From contig NC_063259.1 of assembly GCF_019578655.1 (NCBI RefSeq), positions 12,552,489-12,616,488 of the forward strand: 64,000 nt of DNA. Reading direction: 5' to 3'. This DNA is from Ricinus communis (Eukaryota; Streptophyta; Magnoliopsida; Malpighiales; Euphorbiaceae). This document shows, in pieces, positions 53,588 to 64,000 of this stretch (position 1 is the first letter of the stretch; each line of letters begins with the position of its first letter). The translations under genes were made by a program, and so were the position numbers. Under the pieces are notes generated by a model. It was not told the origin of the DNA. It worked only from the letters and a program-made list of their open reading frames with translations, and made no database searches.

Positions 53588-56500
53588 CCCGGATAATCAT
53601 CAAATATTTTTACTAATGAGTGGCGTTTCTTAGATTCCATAAGGAAGTTTATGCCACAAATGCAGAGATGGATCTGCAAGCTAACTTTCTTATTTGTGTA
53701 TATTAGTCATTAATTATTATTCCCTATAAATGCAAGCAATTTATACACAGGAATACTAAATAACACACATAATACACCTAAGTCTAGCTCATTTTATTCG
53801 AGCCCAGCCCGTATTAGAGCTATTAGCCTATTTTACTAATTAATTATGTGTATAGCCCACCTAGTCTAGCCCAATTATATGTTATACTTTTGATTTTCAG
53901 CTTAGGCCTAATGGAATACTTATTATGACAAGGCCCATTCATTGTGATCCTAATTCTAATTAAGCCTAAGTCCTAACTAAAGCATGCCAAGGCCTGCTAA
54001 GTCTTACTTAAATTTTAAGATTTTAGGTCGAGTTAATGTTGATTAAACTATTGCATAACAATATTCATGTTGGATCCAGTTTTAACCCTAAGTCTATGTG
54101 GCCCATTTTAATTAATTAATCATATAATACATATTTAATTAATTATGTAATAATTAGGGGTAAACAAAATAAAGGCAGAAAGTATAACCTAATTATTACA
54201 TCCCGGCCTACAACTACGATTGTGAAAGAAAAAGATCTAAAAATACCTAGTTCAATGCAGCACTCACCAACAACACAATTATCATTTGTATTCGTATCTA
54301 GTAAATAAAGTGCAACTTAGCAACACCTCATCTAGAGATCTAATCTTAAAATCAACCTAGCAAACAATAAGTAAAGGCTGCAATAACAACAATAGTAGCA
54401 AATTAGGAAAACCAAACATGCTAATCATATTAATAGCAATAAATTATCAAGCAAATAGAACTTACGAGTTAAAAAACAACAGAATGTTAGAATACATCAA
54501 ATTCATCCTAAAAATGGAGGCTAGCCTTGCACAGCCGATTGGCTCTAGGCATTGAGCTTATCGGCTTTAGGGTTCTAGGCTAGTCTTTCATCGATTCTTC
54601 ATTGTATTTTGCATCCCCATAGCTAAAATTCACATGCATAGACAGAGAAATTAATTAGAATAAAAGAAAATAGAATGAATACATTAAAATAAAAACAAGC
54701 GGAGTCAATTAAACAATAAAAACCCTAAACTGTTAAAAAACCTAAGTACGGTAAACTAACAAATGGTAAATCATTCATGATCATGTTAAACATGTTTAAT
54801 TACCTAATCATAATGGAAATATATATCTAAATATTAATCGTATGGTATGTTTCTAATCAGATCCAAAACCCTAATTAGCAAAAATATCATGTTTTAAAAC
54901 CCTAGAGTTCTTATTAACATATTCAAAACCCAATTAATATGCACATCCATAAAAACTTTAATCTAATCGTATTGATAATAAATCATAATCCTAATTATGT
55001 TTCTAAATAAAGATAATAGAAATAAAATAAAAAGGAATGAAAGAATCGATTTTATAATGATAGTGGATGTATGATTGAAGAAACCCTCAAGTTGTCACCT
55101 TAAATGTTAGATCTGCGAGTCTTATGCAGTCGAGTCAAAGACTGGGTAGGAATCCTGTATTGGATCTGGCTTAGAGAAACCTTTTGTCGATTTAGAAATA
55201 GTTTCCAAAAATGAATTTTTTCTTTAGTGGCTTGTTTCTAAAATTGTTCTTTCTTAGTGGCTTGAATCCTCTAATATTAACTAAGAACGACAATGTTTTT
55301 CTTTCTTTTCTCTCTAGATTTTCTCTCTCTATTTTCTTTCGCATTGACTCTCAAGTGTTGATCTCATTTATTCCCAATTCTCAATATTTGATTCAGTTCT
55401 AAAATGCTAATTACCTCTTTCTATTTATAGAGGTAGGATTTCAAAGGAAACCCTAAAGAAAACGATAGATTTAGGAATATATTGATAAATACCTAATTTT
55501 ATTTTTGAAAATTTAAATAATTATTGATAAAAATGATGATTATCATTCAAGGAAAACTTCTAGAATCTGTATCTGGACGTGAAATCATGGTAAAAAATGA
55601 CGTCGGATTATAAAATCCCAATCAGCACTATATAGAGCCGATTGGCTCTACATAAGAAAAGTTTATGAAAAACTTGCAACTAGGTCTCGGAATTTGTAAA
55701 AAGTGTTGTTTTGAACCTCAAACTTAATTTTTCGGACAATTAGATTCAAATTGATTTTAAAAGATAATTCCAACAGGACTAACCTCGACCTTAGCCTCGA
55801 ATTCGCCTGTCCTTCACCTCCCAAGACTCTAGAAAGTAGTAACTTTATTCATAGAGTTTTTCATTTTTTCCTCGGTATTTAGATCCAAAAAAAGGATGCT
55901 GACAGCTATCCCCGATTTGTCAAAATTTATAAGCATGCAAATGCCTTAAATAAATAAAGACAAATCATAAATATCAAGGATATAACAAAAGGATGTGGGG
56001 GCCGCACACACTTAGATCTAGGAATTTGCCTGCATAGGTTGAGGACTTCGCCTGCTTAAGTTGAGGACTTCGCCTGCTTGGATTGAGGGATTCGCCTGCT
56101 TGGGTTGAGGAATTTAGTTGCTTAGATTGAAGACCTCGTATGCTTTCGGGGAACTATACTCGTTCATTTGAGATTTACACCCATTGAATTGGGAGCTACA
56201 CCAGATGATTGGGAACCACACCTGCCTGATTTGGGAGCCACACCTGCTGATTTTAGGAAGCATGCCTGATGATTTGCACTTGTAGAGCTTTCCCTTTAGT
56301 TTCTTGATTACTTTCCACTTTGGGATTCAATTATGTTGTAATTTTCGCTTCAGTTTGTGATTTGGTAAGTACTTTATTCTCTTAAATAACTTCCACTTTA
56401 AAATGTGTGTTAATTCTTGAAAACTTAAATTGATTCTCTACTTTCAAAAGATAGGATGATGAGCTTCCATCAATGACCTTCCATTTATTGTATTCCACTC

Positions 56501-57246
56501 TCGGATGATGATTATTCTACTTCGGGATATAAATTGATGATCTTCAACTTCGAAAGTGAGCTTGATAATCCCCGCTTTGAGAAGTACTTTTTTTTTGGAA
56601 CTTGAACTGGTTCTCCACTTTTGGGAATAGGCTTGTGATCTTCCACTTCGAGATGCATGATGATATTCTGCTTCACGAAGTAAACTAATTTTCCACTCTA
56701 GGGAATGAGCTAATCATCTTTCGCTTCAGGATGTAAGCTTGTGAACCTCCACTTTTGAAAATAAAATGAGCGTAGATCAACACTTGTTGTAGCGAGATTC
56801 TTATTCATCAAACTCTTATTCATTTTTCTGTTACAGGTTAGTGGTACATAAACAAGTGTATAGAGATTACATTAAGCAAAAAGTAATGAGGATGCATGGT
56901 ATGCATGTTATGTATGACACGTAATGTATTTATTAAAATCATCCTTTAGTTTGGACAGAGGCATTATGGTGCCTACCAATATCAACAGTATGAGAGTTCA
57001 ATCGCTTACTCTTCGGCACATGGCATGGAGCATAATGGTGGATAGAAAGAGATTGAGATAATGATACATATTAGAGATCTAAAAGTCATGATGACCGTAT
57101 GAAGCATGGTTCTAGAGATAACTCAAGCATGTAAGGACTGAATAGTTTTTCCTGAAGGCTATACTGATACTTGTGTAATGACAATTGGCTTCATGGCAAA
57201 TCTTATGCAAATAGCAATCAAATCTCTTTTCTTTTCTTACTTTTAC
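53588..57246 (-). repeat. Tat LTR copy 3 (longest copy)
   Basis: It aligns with copies 1 and 2. It retains the TATA-like CTCTATAAATAG at 55,421-55,429, a single GCCGATTGGC palindrome near 55,640 and the 22-bp tandem array at 56,016-56,275. A second repetitive zone follows (56,380-56,790) in which CTTCCACTTYGGGATG-like phrases recur about every 40-70 bases. The limit at 57,246 is where the Athila-like LTR begins; the true outer end of the Tat LTR is not certain. Confidence 0.7.
56016..56275. repeat. 22-bp tandem array in Tat LTR copy 3
   Basis: Six exact-length 22-bp units at 56,016-56,147 (theme GTTGAGGACTTCGCCTGCTT) are followed by more divergent units with GGGAACCACACCTGC. It is homologous to 5,597-5,728. 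Confidence 0.8.
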
Positions 57247-58679
57247 GCACTAATGGTGAGTATCAATGTCGTATTCTCGAGAAAGTAAAAACCTATAGTT
57301 ACTACTTCGTTCTTTATTATCTAACCTAAAATATATGATGGATTAATTCTAAATTTACTAATAACTGGAAACTGAGTTCTGAATGAGATGCAAGAATGAA
57401 TAAATGAATGAAACAATCAAGACAAGGAATGCAAACTCAAAAGGAACTAAACTAGTTGGCAATCAAACAAAAGATAACAGATTGATGCATCCAATTATGC
57501 TACCCATGGATGAATTCTTAACTGAATTTGGTCTCCCTCTCAAGATAACTGAATTCCTAAACCTAAGAACCTAAAGTTGGAATCTCTTCCTAACGATCAA
57601 TTATTAAGTTAGCATTAAGCTTTAATCCACCTCTATTATGCTTTGTTGATTCTTAATCTGGCTGGTCAATTACCCTTATCTTTAAGTGATCATTAACTAG
57701 TTCTTGCTATTCAAAATTCTAATTACTTAATGAATTTCTCAATTACAAAAAGCAATCTAAGGAACACAATTCACAATGTCTCATGAATAATCTGATATCT
57801 TATTAATACTGAAAGTAAGAAGAATACAAAAAGGAACTCAAACAATCCAACAATTTAGTATTAAGCCAACATAATAAGGAAATCCCAATAGTTTAATCGA
57901 TCTAACTACACATGTTCATGTCTAAAATAACTAGGAATTCAATTACAATGAAAGAATAAAGAAAATGAAACTGATACACCCTTTTCCCTCGAATTGGATG
58001 AACAGCTTAAAATATGAATCTACACTACGATTGATCTCCCGAATTGCCTCTTGATTTGCCTCAAAATCCACTCTTGATCTTCAATCTAATGCTTGAACCA
58101 CTGAAATCCATCCTTCATTATGTGAAATGGTCTCCCAAAGTCGAATATTGAAGTCTAGAAAAGGGTGGCTCGCGCGTGTATGTGAGATCTAAAGTCAGAA
58201 AATCGAACCCCTTACAAAAGAACTTGATTTTGCATATATAAATGTCTCAGCATGGTTGTGCTCAAGCCTATGCTGGTCAGCACGATCGTGCTCAAGCCTG
58301 TGCTGGACCTCTGAGTCTTGAAAAATCAGCCTCTTCTTTCTGACCGTGCCCTCGCTGGTGCTGAGCCACCATAGGCATGATGGAGGACGTGGTGACCTCG
58401 AAAACTGTGTCGAAAGGTCACTTTTGAAGGTCAAATGTCGATAGTTCAACACGGCCAGATTCCAGGCTGTGCTCAACCTTGAAATGCTAGCCTTTGCTCA
58501 ATTTTGATGGATTTTGGTCTGTATCGCACGTATCTCCCTCAAATACTAATAATGTCCATCGATGATCACCTGAAACATGAAAGGAACCAAAATACAGGTG
58601 ATTCTGGCATAAAACAAGATAAGTATGCATAAAATGGAAGTAATTGGGCATATAAACATGTGTAAAACAATGCATATCA
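57247..58679 (-). repeat. 3' LTR of the deleted Athila-like element, family A
   Basis: It matches 61,247-62,701 at high identity, from GCACTAATGGTGAGTATCAA to the LTR start TGATATGCATTG (read on the minus strand). The last 52 bases of the LTR (present at 61,195-61,246) are missing, so the element's 3' terminus and target duplication cannot be read. Confidence 0.88.
58247..58306 (-). repeat. Two 30-bp promoter-proximal repeats, 3' LTR
   Basis: Two 30-bp units (TCAGCATGGTTGTGCTCAAG... and TCAGCACGATCGTGCTCAAG...) lie beside the TATA-containing TGCATATATAAAT at 58,231-58,243. The 5' LTR has three units. Confidence 0.85.
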
Positions 58680-60620
58680 AATCACCCCACACTTAAGCTT
58701 TTGCTTGTCCTCAAGCAATCAATAACTCAATATACAAGCAACAATCACCCCTCAAAATCCATGCTAAGTTTCACAAGTTAACCTTATTCAACATATAAGG
58801 AATGAAACTCAAGTAGCTAAACAAATTATACACCTTCAAAGAAGAACTATAATAATACCATCTCGAAGTACAACTTATATAACAATTTAGCATTAAAGAC
58901 TAGGAACCATTGCCTCACAAGGATGTCTCAAATCACTCATAGTGTTTACAAGTAAACAAAAAGATTCTCTCAATGCAGCTGCATAAAACCTATTTACCAT
59001 AAGCTTGCTCATAAGCCCCATCTTCGCTACTGCAAATTAATGAATACCAAAATCAAAGGGTCTTTACAAGGGTTGAAATGTGCCTAAGGTAAAGGTAAGA
59101 ATATTTGGATAGAAGTGTAAAATATACTGGAAAATCATGTCATTATTTAGAATGAATGCTTTAAGAGCTGAATGCCAAATCAACAAAAGTACTCAGTAAG
59201 CTTTATTTGAAGTAGAGGATGCTTAAAGAATTGAATCCAAAAGAGAAAAGAGCTAAGAAAGAAGCACAATAAACACTTATTTAAATTATTTTTTCTTTTT
59301 TTATATGCCACTGCAGCTTACACAGGGGCTGCATGGTTAATGACATAAACAATGAGAATAGTTATATAATTTGGATTGAAAGGAGCATCAAAGAATGATT
59401 AAAAGGACTAAGTGAATTTATAACAAAATTAGGCACTATGATTCCATAAAAGAAGAAGAAGAAGACATAATTATTCAGTATACAAGGTGAAAGAAAAGAC
59501 AAATGTAGAGAATGGTATAAATGTAGTGTATATGTCTAAATCATGAATAAAAGTTAAGGCTCAAAAAACTGGCTGACTAATGGAAACACAGGGTAGGCTT
59601 TTGGCCAGATGTGTTGAATCCTAAGTTGCCCAAATCACTTAATGGTATTCAAAAATTCATGTAACCTCAACAAGTATTACAAACCAAGTTCTAGAAACAA
59701 CATTAAGTACAGCGCACACTCAAACAAGAAAAATCGTGAGCATAATTTGCAATGGATGCTCAAATTTTGGTTTACAAACTGACGTTTGAAGTGGCTAAAA
59801 TTTGCAATTGGTTCCCAGACTTATCAATTGAATCATCACATAAATTGTATAAGAGATTGGCATAATCAAAGTTCAAAGATAAAGGCTGAAAATCTACAAA
59901 GAACTCAAGCAACACCGGTTTAACCCAGCCAAAGTGACATATTGAACACAGTGAAATTTCTTTCCAAGAATAAAAATCGAGAGGGATAATCAATTTTAAG
60001 TATATGAATTAAATCATTAATTACAAAAGAACAAACTAAGCTTAAACGACATGAAGAATATAGGTCCTAACATCCTAAAAATAGACAACACCAGTGATAG
60101 CAATTTCAAACACATACAAAAGTCATGGGAAAGAGAAGAGAACATACGGTTTACCCACACCCACCTCACACTTGAAGAACACACTGTCCTCAGTGTAAAA
60201 TGAAGTGGGTACCACTCATGGGATGTACAAATAAAGAAAGCAAAATCAATAATATCTAGGTACATGACATGTATGAAAAATAAAGTAAATCAATGCAGAA
60301 AATAAAAAGAAGATCTAGGGGGACTGCCCCGATCATCTGCCGAGACTGGTGGAGTGGAAATTCGGTGGGTCCTTGGCAGGAGCTGAAAATGAAAAATAAA
60401 CAAATAATAGAAATTGAAAATAAAAATTAAATAAAATATGAAAATTAAAACTAATAAAATGTTTCAAAAGTAAAAAAAATGTTAAAAACATAAATTAAAA
60501 TTTGGGGTGCCTTTCAAAAGTGCTTGTTTTTGTCTCGAGTCATTTAGCTGGACTCGGTAACCCCTCCTTTCATGTGCAAGTTTAGCTTGCTCTGTGGTCT
60601 AATCACCAGGTTATTGATGT
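58680..60620 (-). other. 3' untranslated region of the deleted Athila-like element
   Basis: It is homologous to 1-1,827 inverted: polypurine tract CTTAAGTGTGGGGTGATT (58,680-58,697), hairpin-like GCAGCCCCTGTGTAAGCTGC near 59,320, and a second purine-rich CAAGTGTGAGGTGGG near 60,170. A proline-containing degenerate pol tail lies near 60,350. Confidence 0.65.
59772..59993 (-). CDS. Small ORF in the Athila-like 3' region, second copy
   Basis: A 73-codon ORF homologous to 533-727, with identical ends (LCDDSIDKS; NQLQILATSNVSL) but many amino-acid changes in the middle. The frame stays open in both copies. Protein function is unknown; see the first copy. Confidence 0.35.
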   Translation of the reverse strand: MIIPLDFYSWKEISLCSICHFGWVKPVLLEFFVDFQPLSLNFDYANLLYNLCDDSIDKSGNQLQILATSNVSL

Positions 60621-60623
60621 CGT

Positions 60624-61037
60624 CTATAAGAATTTGGTTGAGCAATAAGTGAGGCTAATCCTTGGAATGTCAGCATTTTTCCAAGCGAACCCCTGTAGGT
60701 ACTCTCTTAGAAAGGGTAAAGGCATCTCCCTCTCCTCAGGTGTCAAGTCCGCTGCTAGACTGACATGCAACCTGATATCCTCATCCAGATATGCATAGTT
60801 GAGACGCTGTGGAAGATCTTTCAGCTCGAGGATTGGTGGTTCCTCAAGTGATGGTCTCAACTGATGCATACCTACCCTATCAATCTCACGAAACTCCCTA
60901 GTATTTTCGCTTGGCTCATGTGCTAACCAAAATTCAAGCTGCTCCAATGCCTCCTCATTTGACAGCTCATGCCCATCTTCCATTGGCGAAGCAACTTCTA
61001 AAAGGTCTACTCGATCAGAATTAGACCTCTTGGTCAT
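60624..61037 (-). CDS. 137-codon ORF derived from the pre-RT region of pol
   Basis: This is the only ORF of the deleted element and it begins about 145 bases after the primer site. It reads NEEALEQLEFWLAHEPSE, LRPSLEEPPILELKDLPQRL then NYAYLDEDIRLHVSLAADLT and EEREMPLPFLREYLQGFAW. The second half is the segment that precedes RT in Athila/Tat elements (compare 39,100-39,290, LKALLDHLKYVYL). RT itself is gone and the last residues (SLTYCSTKFL) are novel. The ORF starts at the first Met, follows the primer site as gag normally would, and has no internal stop. Confidence 0.65.
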   Translation of the reverse strand: MTKRSNSDRVDLLEVASPMEDGHELSNEEALEQLEFWLAHEPSENTREFREIDRVGMHQLRPSLEEPPILELKDLPQRLNYAYLDEDIRLHVSLAADLTPEEREMPLPFLREYLQGFAWKNADIPRISLTYCSTKFL

Positions 61038-61170
61038 ACACTACCTATAATGAACAAGGTAGTAACAACCCAAACAAATAAATAAATAAAATAATGACAA
61101 AAACAGAAAAGAAATTAAAAAAATATGGCTAAAGTAACAAATAACAAATTTCACTCTAGTTTTCAAACAT

Positions 61171-61188
61171 TCCCTGGAAACGGCGCCA
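61171..61188 (-). other. Primer-binding site of the deleted Athila-like element
   Basis: TGGCGCCGTTTCCAGGGA on the minus strand follows the LTR end (...CTATCA) by six bases and resembles the site at 36,657. Confidence 0.82.
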
Positions 61189-61194
61189 AAAGCT

Positions 61195-62701
61195 TGATAG
61201 GCTATTTATGTAGCTACAATCTAAGGCAGTGAACCTATCAATGCAGTCTAGCACTAATGGTGAGTATCAAGGTCGTATTCTCGGGAAAGTGAAAACCCAG
61301 AGTTACTACTTCGTTCTTTGTTATCTAACCTAAAATATATGATGGATGAATTCTAAATTTACTAATAAATGGAAACTAAGTTCTAAATTTGATGCAAGAA
61401 TGAATAAATGAATGAAATAATCAAGACAAGAAATGCAAACCCAAAGGGAACCTAAACTAGTTGGCGATCAAACAAAAGATAACAGATTGATGAATCCAAT
61501 TATGCTACCTGTGAATGAATTCTTAACTGAATTCAGTCTCCCTCTCGAGATTACCGAATTTCTAAACCTAAGAACCTAAAGTTGAAATCTCTTCCTAACG
61601 ATCAATTATTAAATTAGCATTAAGCTTTAATCCACCTCTATTAAGATTTGTTAATTCTTAATCCGGCTAGTCAATTACCCTTAGCTCTAAGTGATCATTA
61701 ACTAGTTCTTGCTATTCAAAATTCCAATTACTTAATGAACTTCGCAATTACAGAAAGCAATCTAAGGAACACAATTCACAACGTCTCATGAATAATGCGA
61801 TATCTTATTAATACTAAAACAAAGAAGAATACAAATAGGAACTCAAACAATCCAACAATTTAGTACTAAGCCAACATAGTAAGGAAGTCCCAATAGGTTT
61901 AATTGATCTAGCTACACATGTTCATGTCTAAAACAACTAGGAATTCAATTATAATGAAACCGATACACCCTTTTCCCTCGAATTAGATGAACAGCTCAAA
62001 ATCTGAATCTACACTGCGGTTGATCTCCTGAATTGCCTCTTAATTTGTCTCAAAATCCACTCTTCATCTTCAATTTGATGCTTGAACCACTGAAATCTGT
62101 CCTTCAATATGCGAAATGGTTTCCGAAAGTCGAATATCGAAGTCTGGAAAAAGGTGGCTCGCGCGTGTATGTAAGATCTAGAGTCAGAACATCGAACCCC
62201 TTATAAAAGAACTCGATTTTGCCTATATAAATGTCTCAGCATGGCTATGCTCAAGCCTGTGCTGGTCAGCATAGCCGTGCTCAAGCCTGTCCTAGTCAGC
62301 ACAGATGTGCTCAAGCCTATGCTGGACCTCCGAGTCCCGAAAAATCAGCCTCTTCTCCTTGACCGTGCCCTCGCCGATGCTGAGCCACCACAGGCTGTGA
62401 TGGAGGCCATGGTGGCCTCCAAAATCGTGCCGAAAAGGTCACTTTTGAGTGTCAAATGTCGATGGTTCCGCACGGCCAAAGTCCAGGCTGTGCTCAACCT
62501 TGAAATGCTAGCCTTTGCTCAATTTTGATGGATTCTGGTCCTTATTCGCACTTATCTCCCTCAAATCCTGATAATGTCCATCGATGATCACCTGAACATG
62601 AAAGGAACCAAAACACAGGTGATTCTGGAATAAAACAAGATAACTATGCATAAAAATGGAAGTAATTGGGCATATAAACATGTGTAAAACAATGCATATC
62701 A
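61195..62701 (-). repeat. 5' LTR of the deleted Athila-like element, family A
   Basis: A complete 1,507-base LTR, starting TGATATGC and ending CTATCA on the minus strand. It carries three 30-bp repeats (62,236-62,325) beside the TATA-containing GCCTATATAAAT (62,221-62,232). Confidence 0.9.
62236..62325 (-). repeat. Three 30-bp promoter-proximal repeats, 5' LTR
   Basis: Units at 62,236, 62,266 and 62,296, each starting TCAGCAYRGMYRTGCTCAAG. They lie just upstream of the TATA element in the direction of LTR transcription. A 95-codon ORF across them is only repeat translation. Confidence 0.88.
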
Positions 62702-64000
62702 ATCATTCCACTAATTTTCAAGACTTCCCATGAGACAAGACTTCTTTAAATGTATGGTGAAAGGCTCTAACTCTACCGATTTGTTATACATGATGTCAAG
62801 ATTGATGGAGATTTAATTACTACCAATTCTTGGGTTTTCCCTACAGGAGGGTTAAAGAATTTGATCTTGCTTTTATTCAGATCTCATAGATTTCGCTTCT
62901 TATTGTGTTTTATCCTTCTAATAGTGTAAAAGCAATGAAAATTGATGTGCAAATTTGACAAAAATTCTAATCAAATTCTTTTCATTTTAATTGGGCACTA
63001 ACGGATACATTGTTTATTTCATATAATACTACTCTTGTTATCAACTAGTTCTTTCGAATTTTCTAGTCATCTATTTCTTCCTCACTTTTTCCTTAAATTT
63101 TGCCTGACTAGCCTATACAGGTCCTCTAGTTAGCAGGATCCACTTATTCTATTTTTTCTTTCCTTTTTTTTCAAAAGATAGTATCTGAAACAATAAAAAT
63201 TGACTTGTGAATTTATTACCCCGAAGGTTTGAACTCCTTTCAGCATTTTCGAGCATAATAATTTTCTTGTCTCTTTTTCATTTTTGATATGGAAGTTTTT
63301 AACTCGATTTAGATTTCTTTTTAGAGTCAAATGCTATAGGTCTTACACTTTTAAGGTTAGAGCACTAATCTTTAATATCTTCTAATCTTCGAGGGACCTA
63401 ATTTCAAGGTTGTAATTAATGTAATGGAGGATGAACTCAACCTTCTTGCTTTACCCCCAGTGTTTTGAATAATTTTGTTACCCTAAATTCAATCATATTG
63501 TACCAAATACTATCTCTTTTTTCTTCCTTTTTTCTTTTTTTCTTTTTCTTTTGCTCTCTTACTTTTTTCTCTTCAAGAGTTATGTTATGTGCGACAGAAA
63601 TGTACCTAGGATTGTCATTTGTGCCCAAATTAAATAAATCATTTCGAATGGAATTAATATCAAACATACTCTTGTAATAATCACTGTCATGCAAAATACC
63701 ATCAGGATAAACATTATAAGATAAGCAAAACCGGAGTTATATCACTAATCCTAAAAGCATAATCATGTTTTTGTGTTAAAACAAATCAAGTGCTAAATCT
63801 TATAAAGCTTCATCATCTTCAGATAGTAAGGCTTCCATCTATGTAGCTTCAAAGCTTTCCATGCTCCAACTAGCTTTAGCATTTTCAATTTCTTCTACTT
63901 GTAAGGCATCATCATACAAGCCTGCGAAGGTCTTGGGATTCATCATTTGCAGCTTTTCCACCTAAGATGGGAGCACATTTCGAACTACCATTCAAACTTG
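62702..64000 (-). mobile_element. Gutted Tat internal region at the right edge
   Basis: On the minus strand gag text (about 64,000-63,830: MMNPKTFAGLYDDALQVEEI) is followed by the protease-RT linker (63,694-63,437: FDINSIRNDLFNLGTND, NITLEEK then a Lys-rich run) and then by the 3' spacer shared with 21,216-21,535. Protease, RT, RNase H and integrase are missing, so this is a deletion derivative. The deleted Athila-like element was inserted in or next to it at 62,701. Confidence 0.65.

Larger units (their letters stand above)
57247..62701 (-). mobile_element. Internally deleted Athila-like element with both LTRs
   Basis: A 5' LTR (61,195-62,701), GGCGCC-type primer site, one 137-codon ORF, a 3' untranslated region related to 1-1,827 and a 3' LTR make up only 5.5 kb. 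Gag, protease, RT, RNase H and integrase are absent, so it could move only with proteins from a relative. The LTRs are similar but differ by many substitutions and in repeat number. The right flank is ATCAT (62,702-62,706); the left is destroyed. Confidence 0.85.

Noticed and set aside
62241..62528. 95-codon ORF with a repeated VLKPVL-type phrase
   Set aside because: It translates the 30-bp promoter repeats on the strand opposite to the element.

Overview
The window is nuclear DNA of a flowering plant, probably a eudicot. It is AT-rich and gene-poor. Everything recognisable belongs to LTR retrotransposons of known plant lineages (Ty3 Tat/Ogre, Athila, Tekay-like and CRM-like chromovirus, Ty1-copia) or to an endogenous pararetrovirus (EPRV, family Caulimoviridae). 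I see no intact host gene, tRNA, rRNA, CRISPR array or bacterial operon. The species cannot be fixed from the sequence.

Backbone. A decayed Tat-lineage element on the minus strand spans roughly 48.1 kb down to about 16.5 kb. Its 5' LTR (48.1-45.9 kb plus 25 bp at 33.7 kb) is followed by a TGGCGACTCC-type primer site, gag, protease, RT, RNase H, a second RNase H-like domain and integrase. Beyond the integrase, on the opposite (plus) strand, lie two decayed host-like or transposon-associated reading frames: a DUF7745-like one (about 19.5-21.2 kb) and a plant mobile domain (PMD) one (about 17.1-18.6 kb). Two further Tat LTR-plus-leader copies lie at 3.2-6.1 kb and 53.5-57.2 kb, and a gutted Tat internal region at 62.7-64.0 kb.

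Nested insertions. (1) A copia-type element without coding capacity (22,101-27,610) splits the Tat integrase, with near-identical 5-bp flanks. (2) A Tekay-like Ty3 element (33,733-45,930) splits the Tat 5' LTR, with a perfect 5-bp CTTTT duplication; most of its coding region is gone. (3) A plus-strand Athila-like element (35,192 to about 40,585: 5' LTR, gag, protease, RT, RNase H) sits in the left Tekay LTR and has lost its integrase and 3' LTR. (4) An internally deleted Athila-like element (57,247-62,701, minus strand) keeps both LTRs and one 137-codon ORF. (5) The 3' end of a sister element fills 1-2,497 on the plus strand.

Viral locus. About 10 kb (6,146-16,392, minus strand) is an EPRV in two overlapping pieces. 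The upper piece carries two primer-binding sites, a movement-protein domain and the start of the coat-protein region. The lower piece carries coat protein, zinc knuckle, protease, RT, RNase H, a downstream ORF of unknown function and the promoter/terminal-repeat region. The two are separated by host DNA with a (TA)n tract, and a second (TA)n tract bounds the locus at 16.4 kb. All viral frames are broken by stops and frameshifts.

Right side. 48.1-49.0 kb holds a minus-strand copia gag/protease remnant. 49.3-52.5 kb is a plus-strand CRM-like chromovirus remnant with gag, protease, polypurine tract and 3' LTR but no RT-integrase. 52.5-53.46 kb is unassigned.

The most unusual points are the paired antisense PMD and DUF7745 frames in the Tat element, the mosaic EPRV bounded by (TA)n tracts, and promoter-proximal tandem repeats that differ in copy number between LTR copies.
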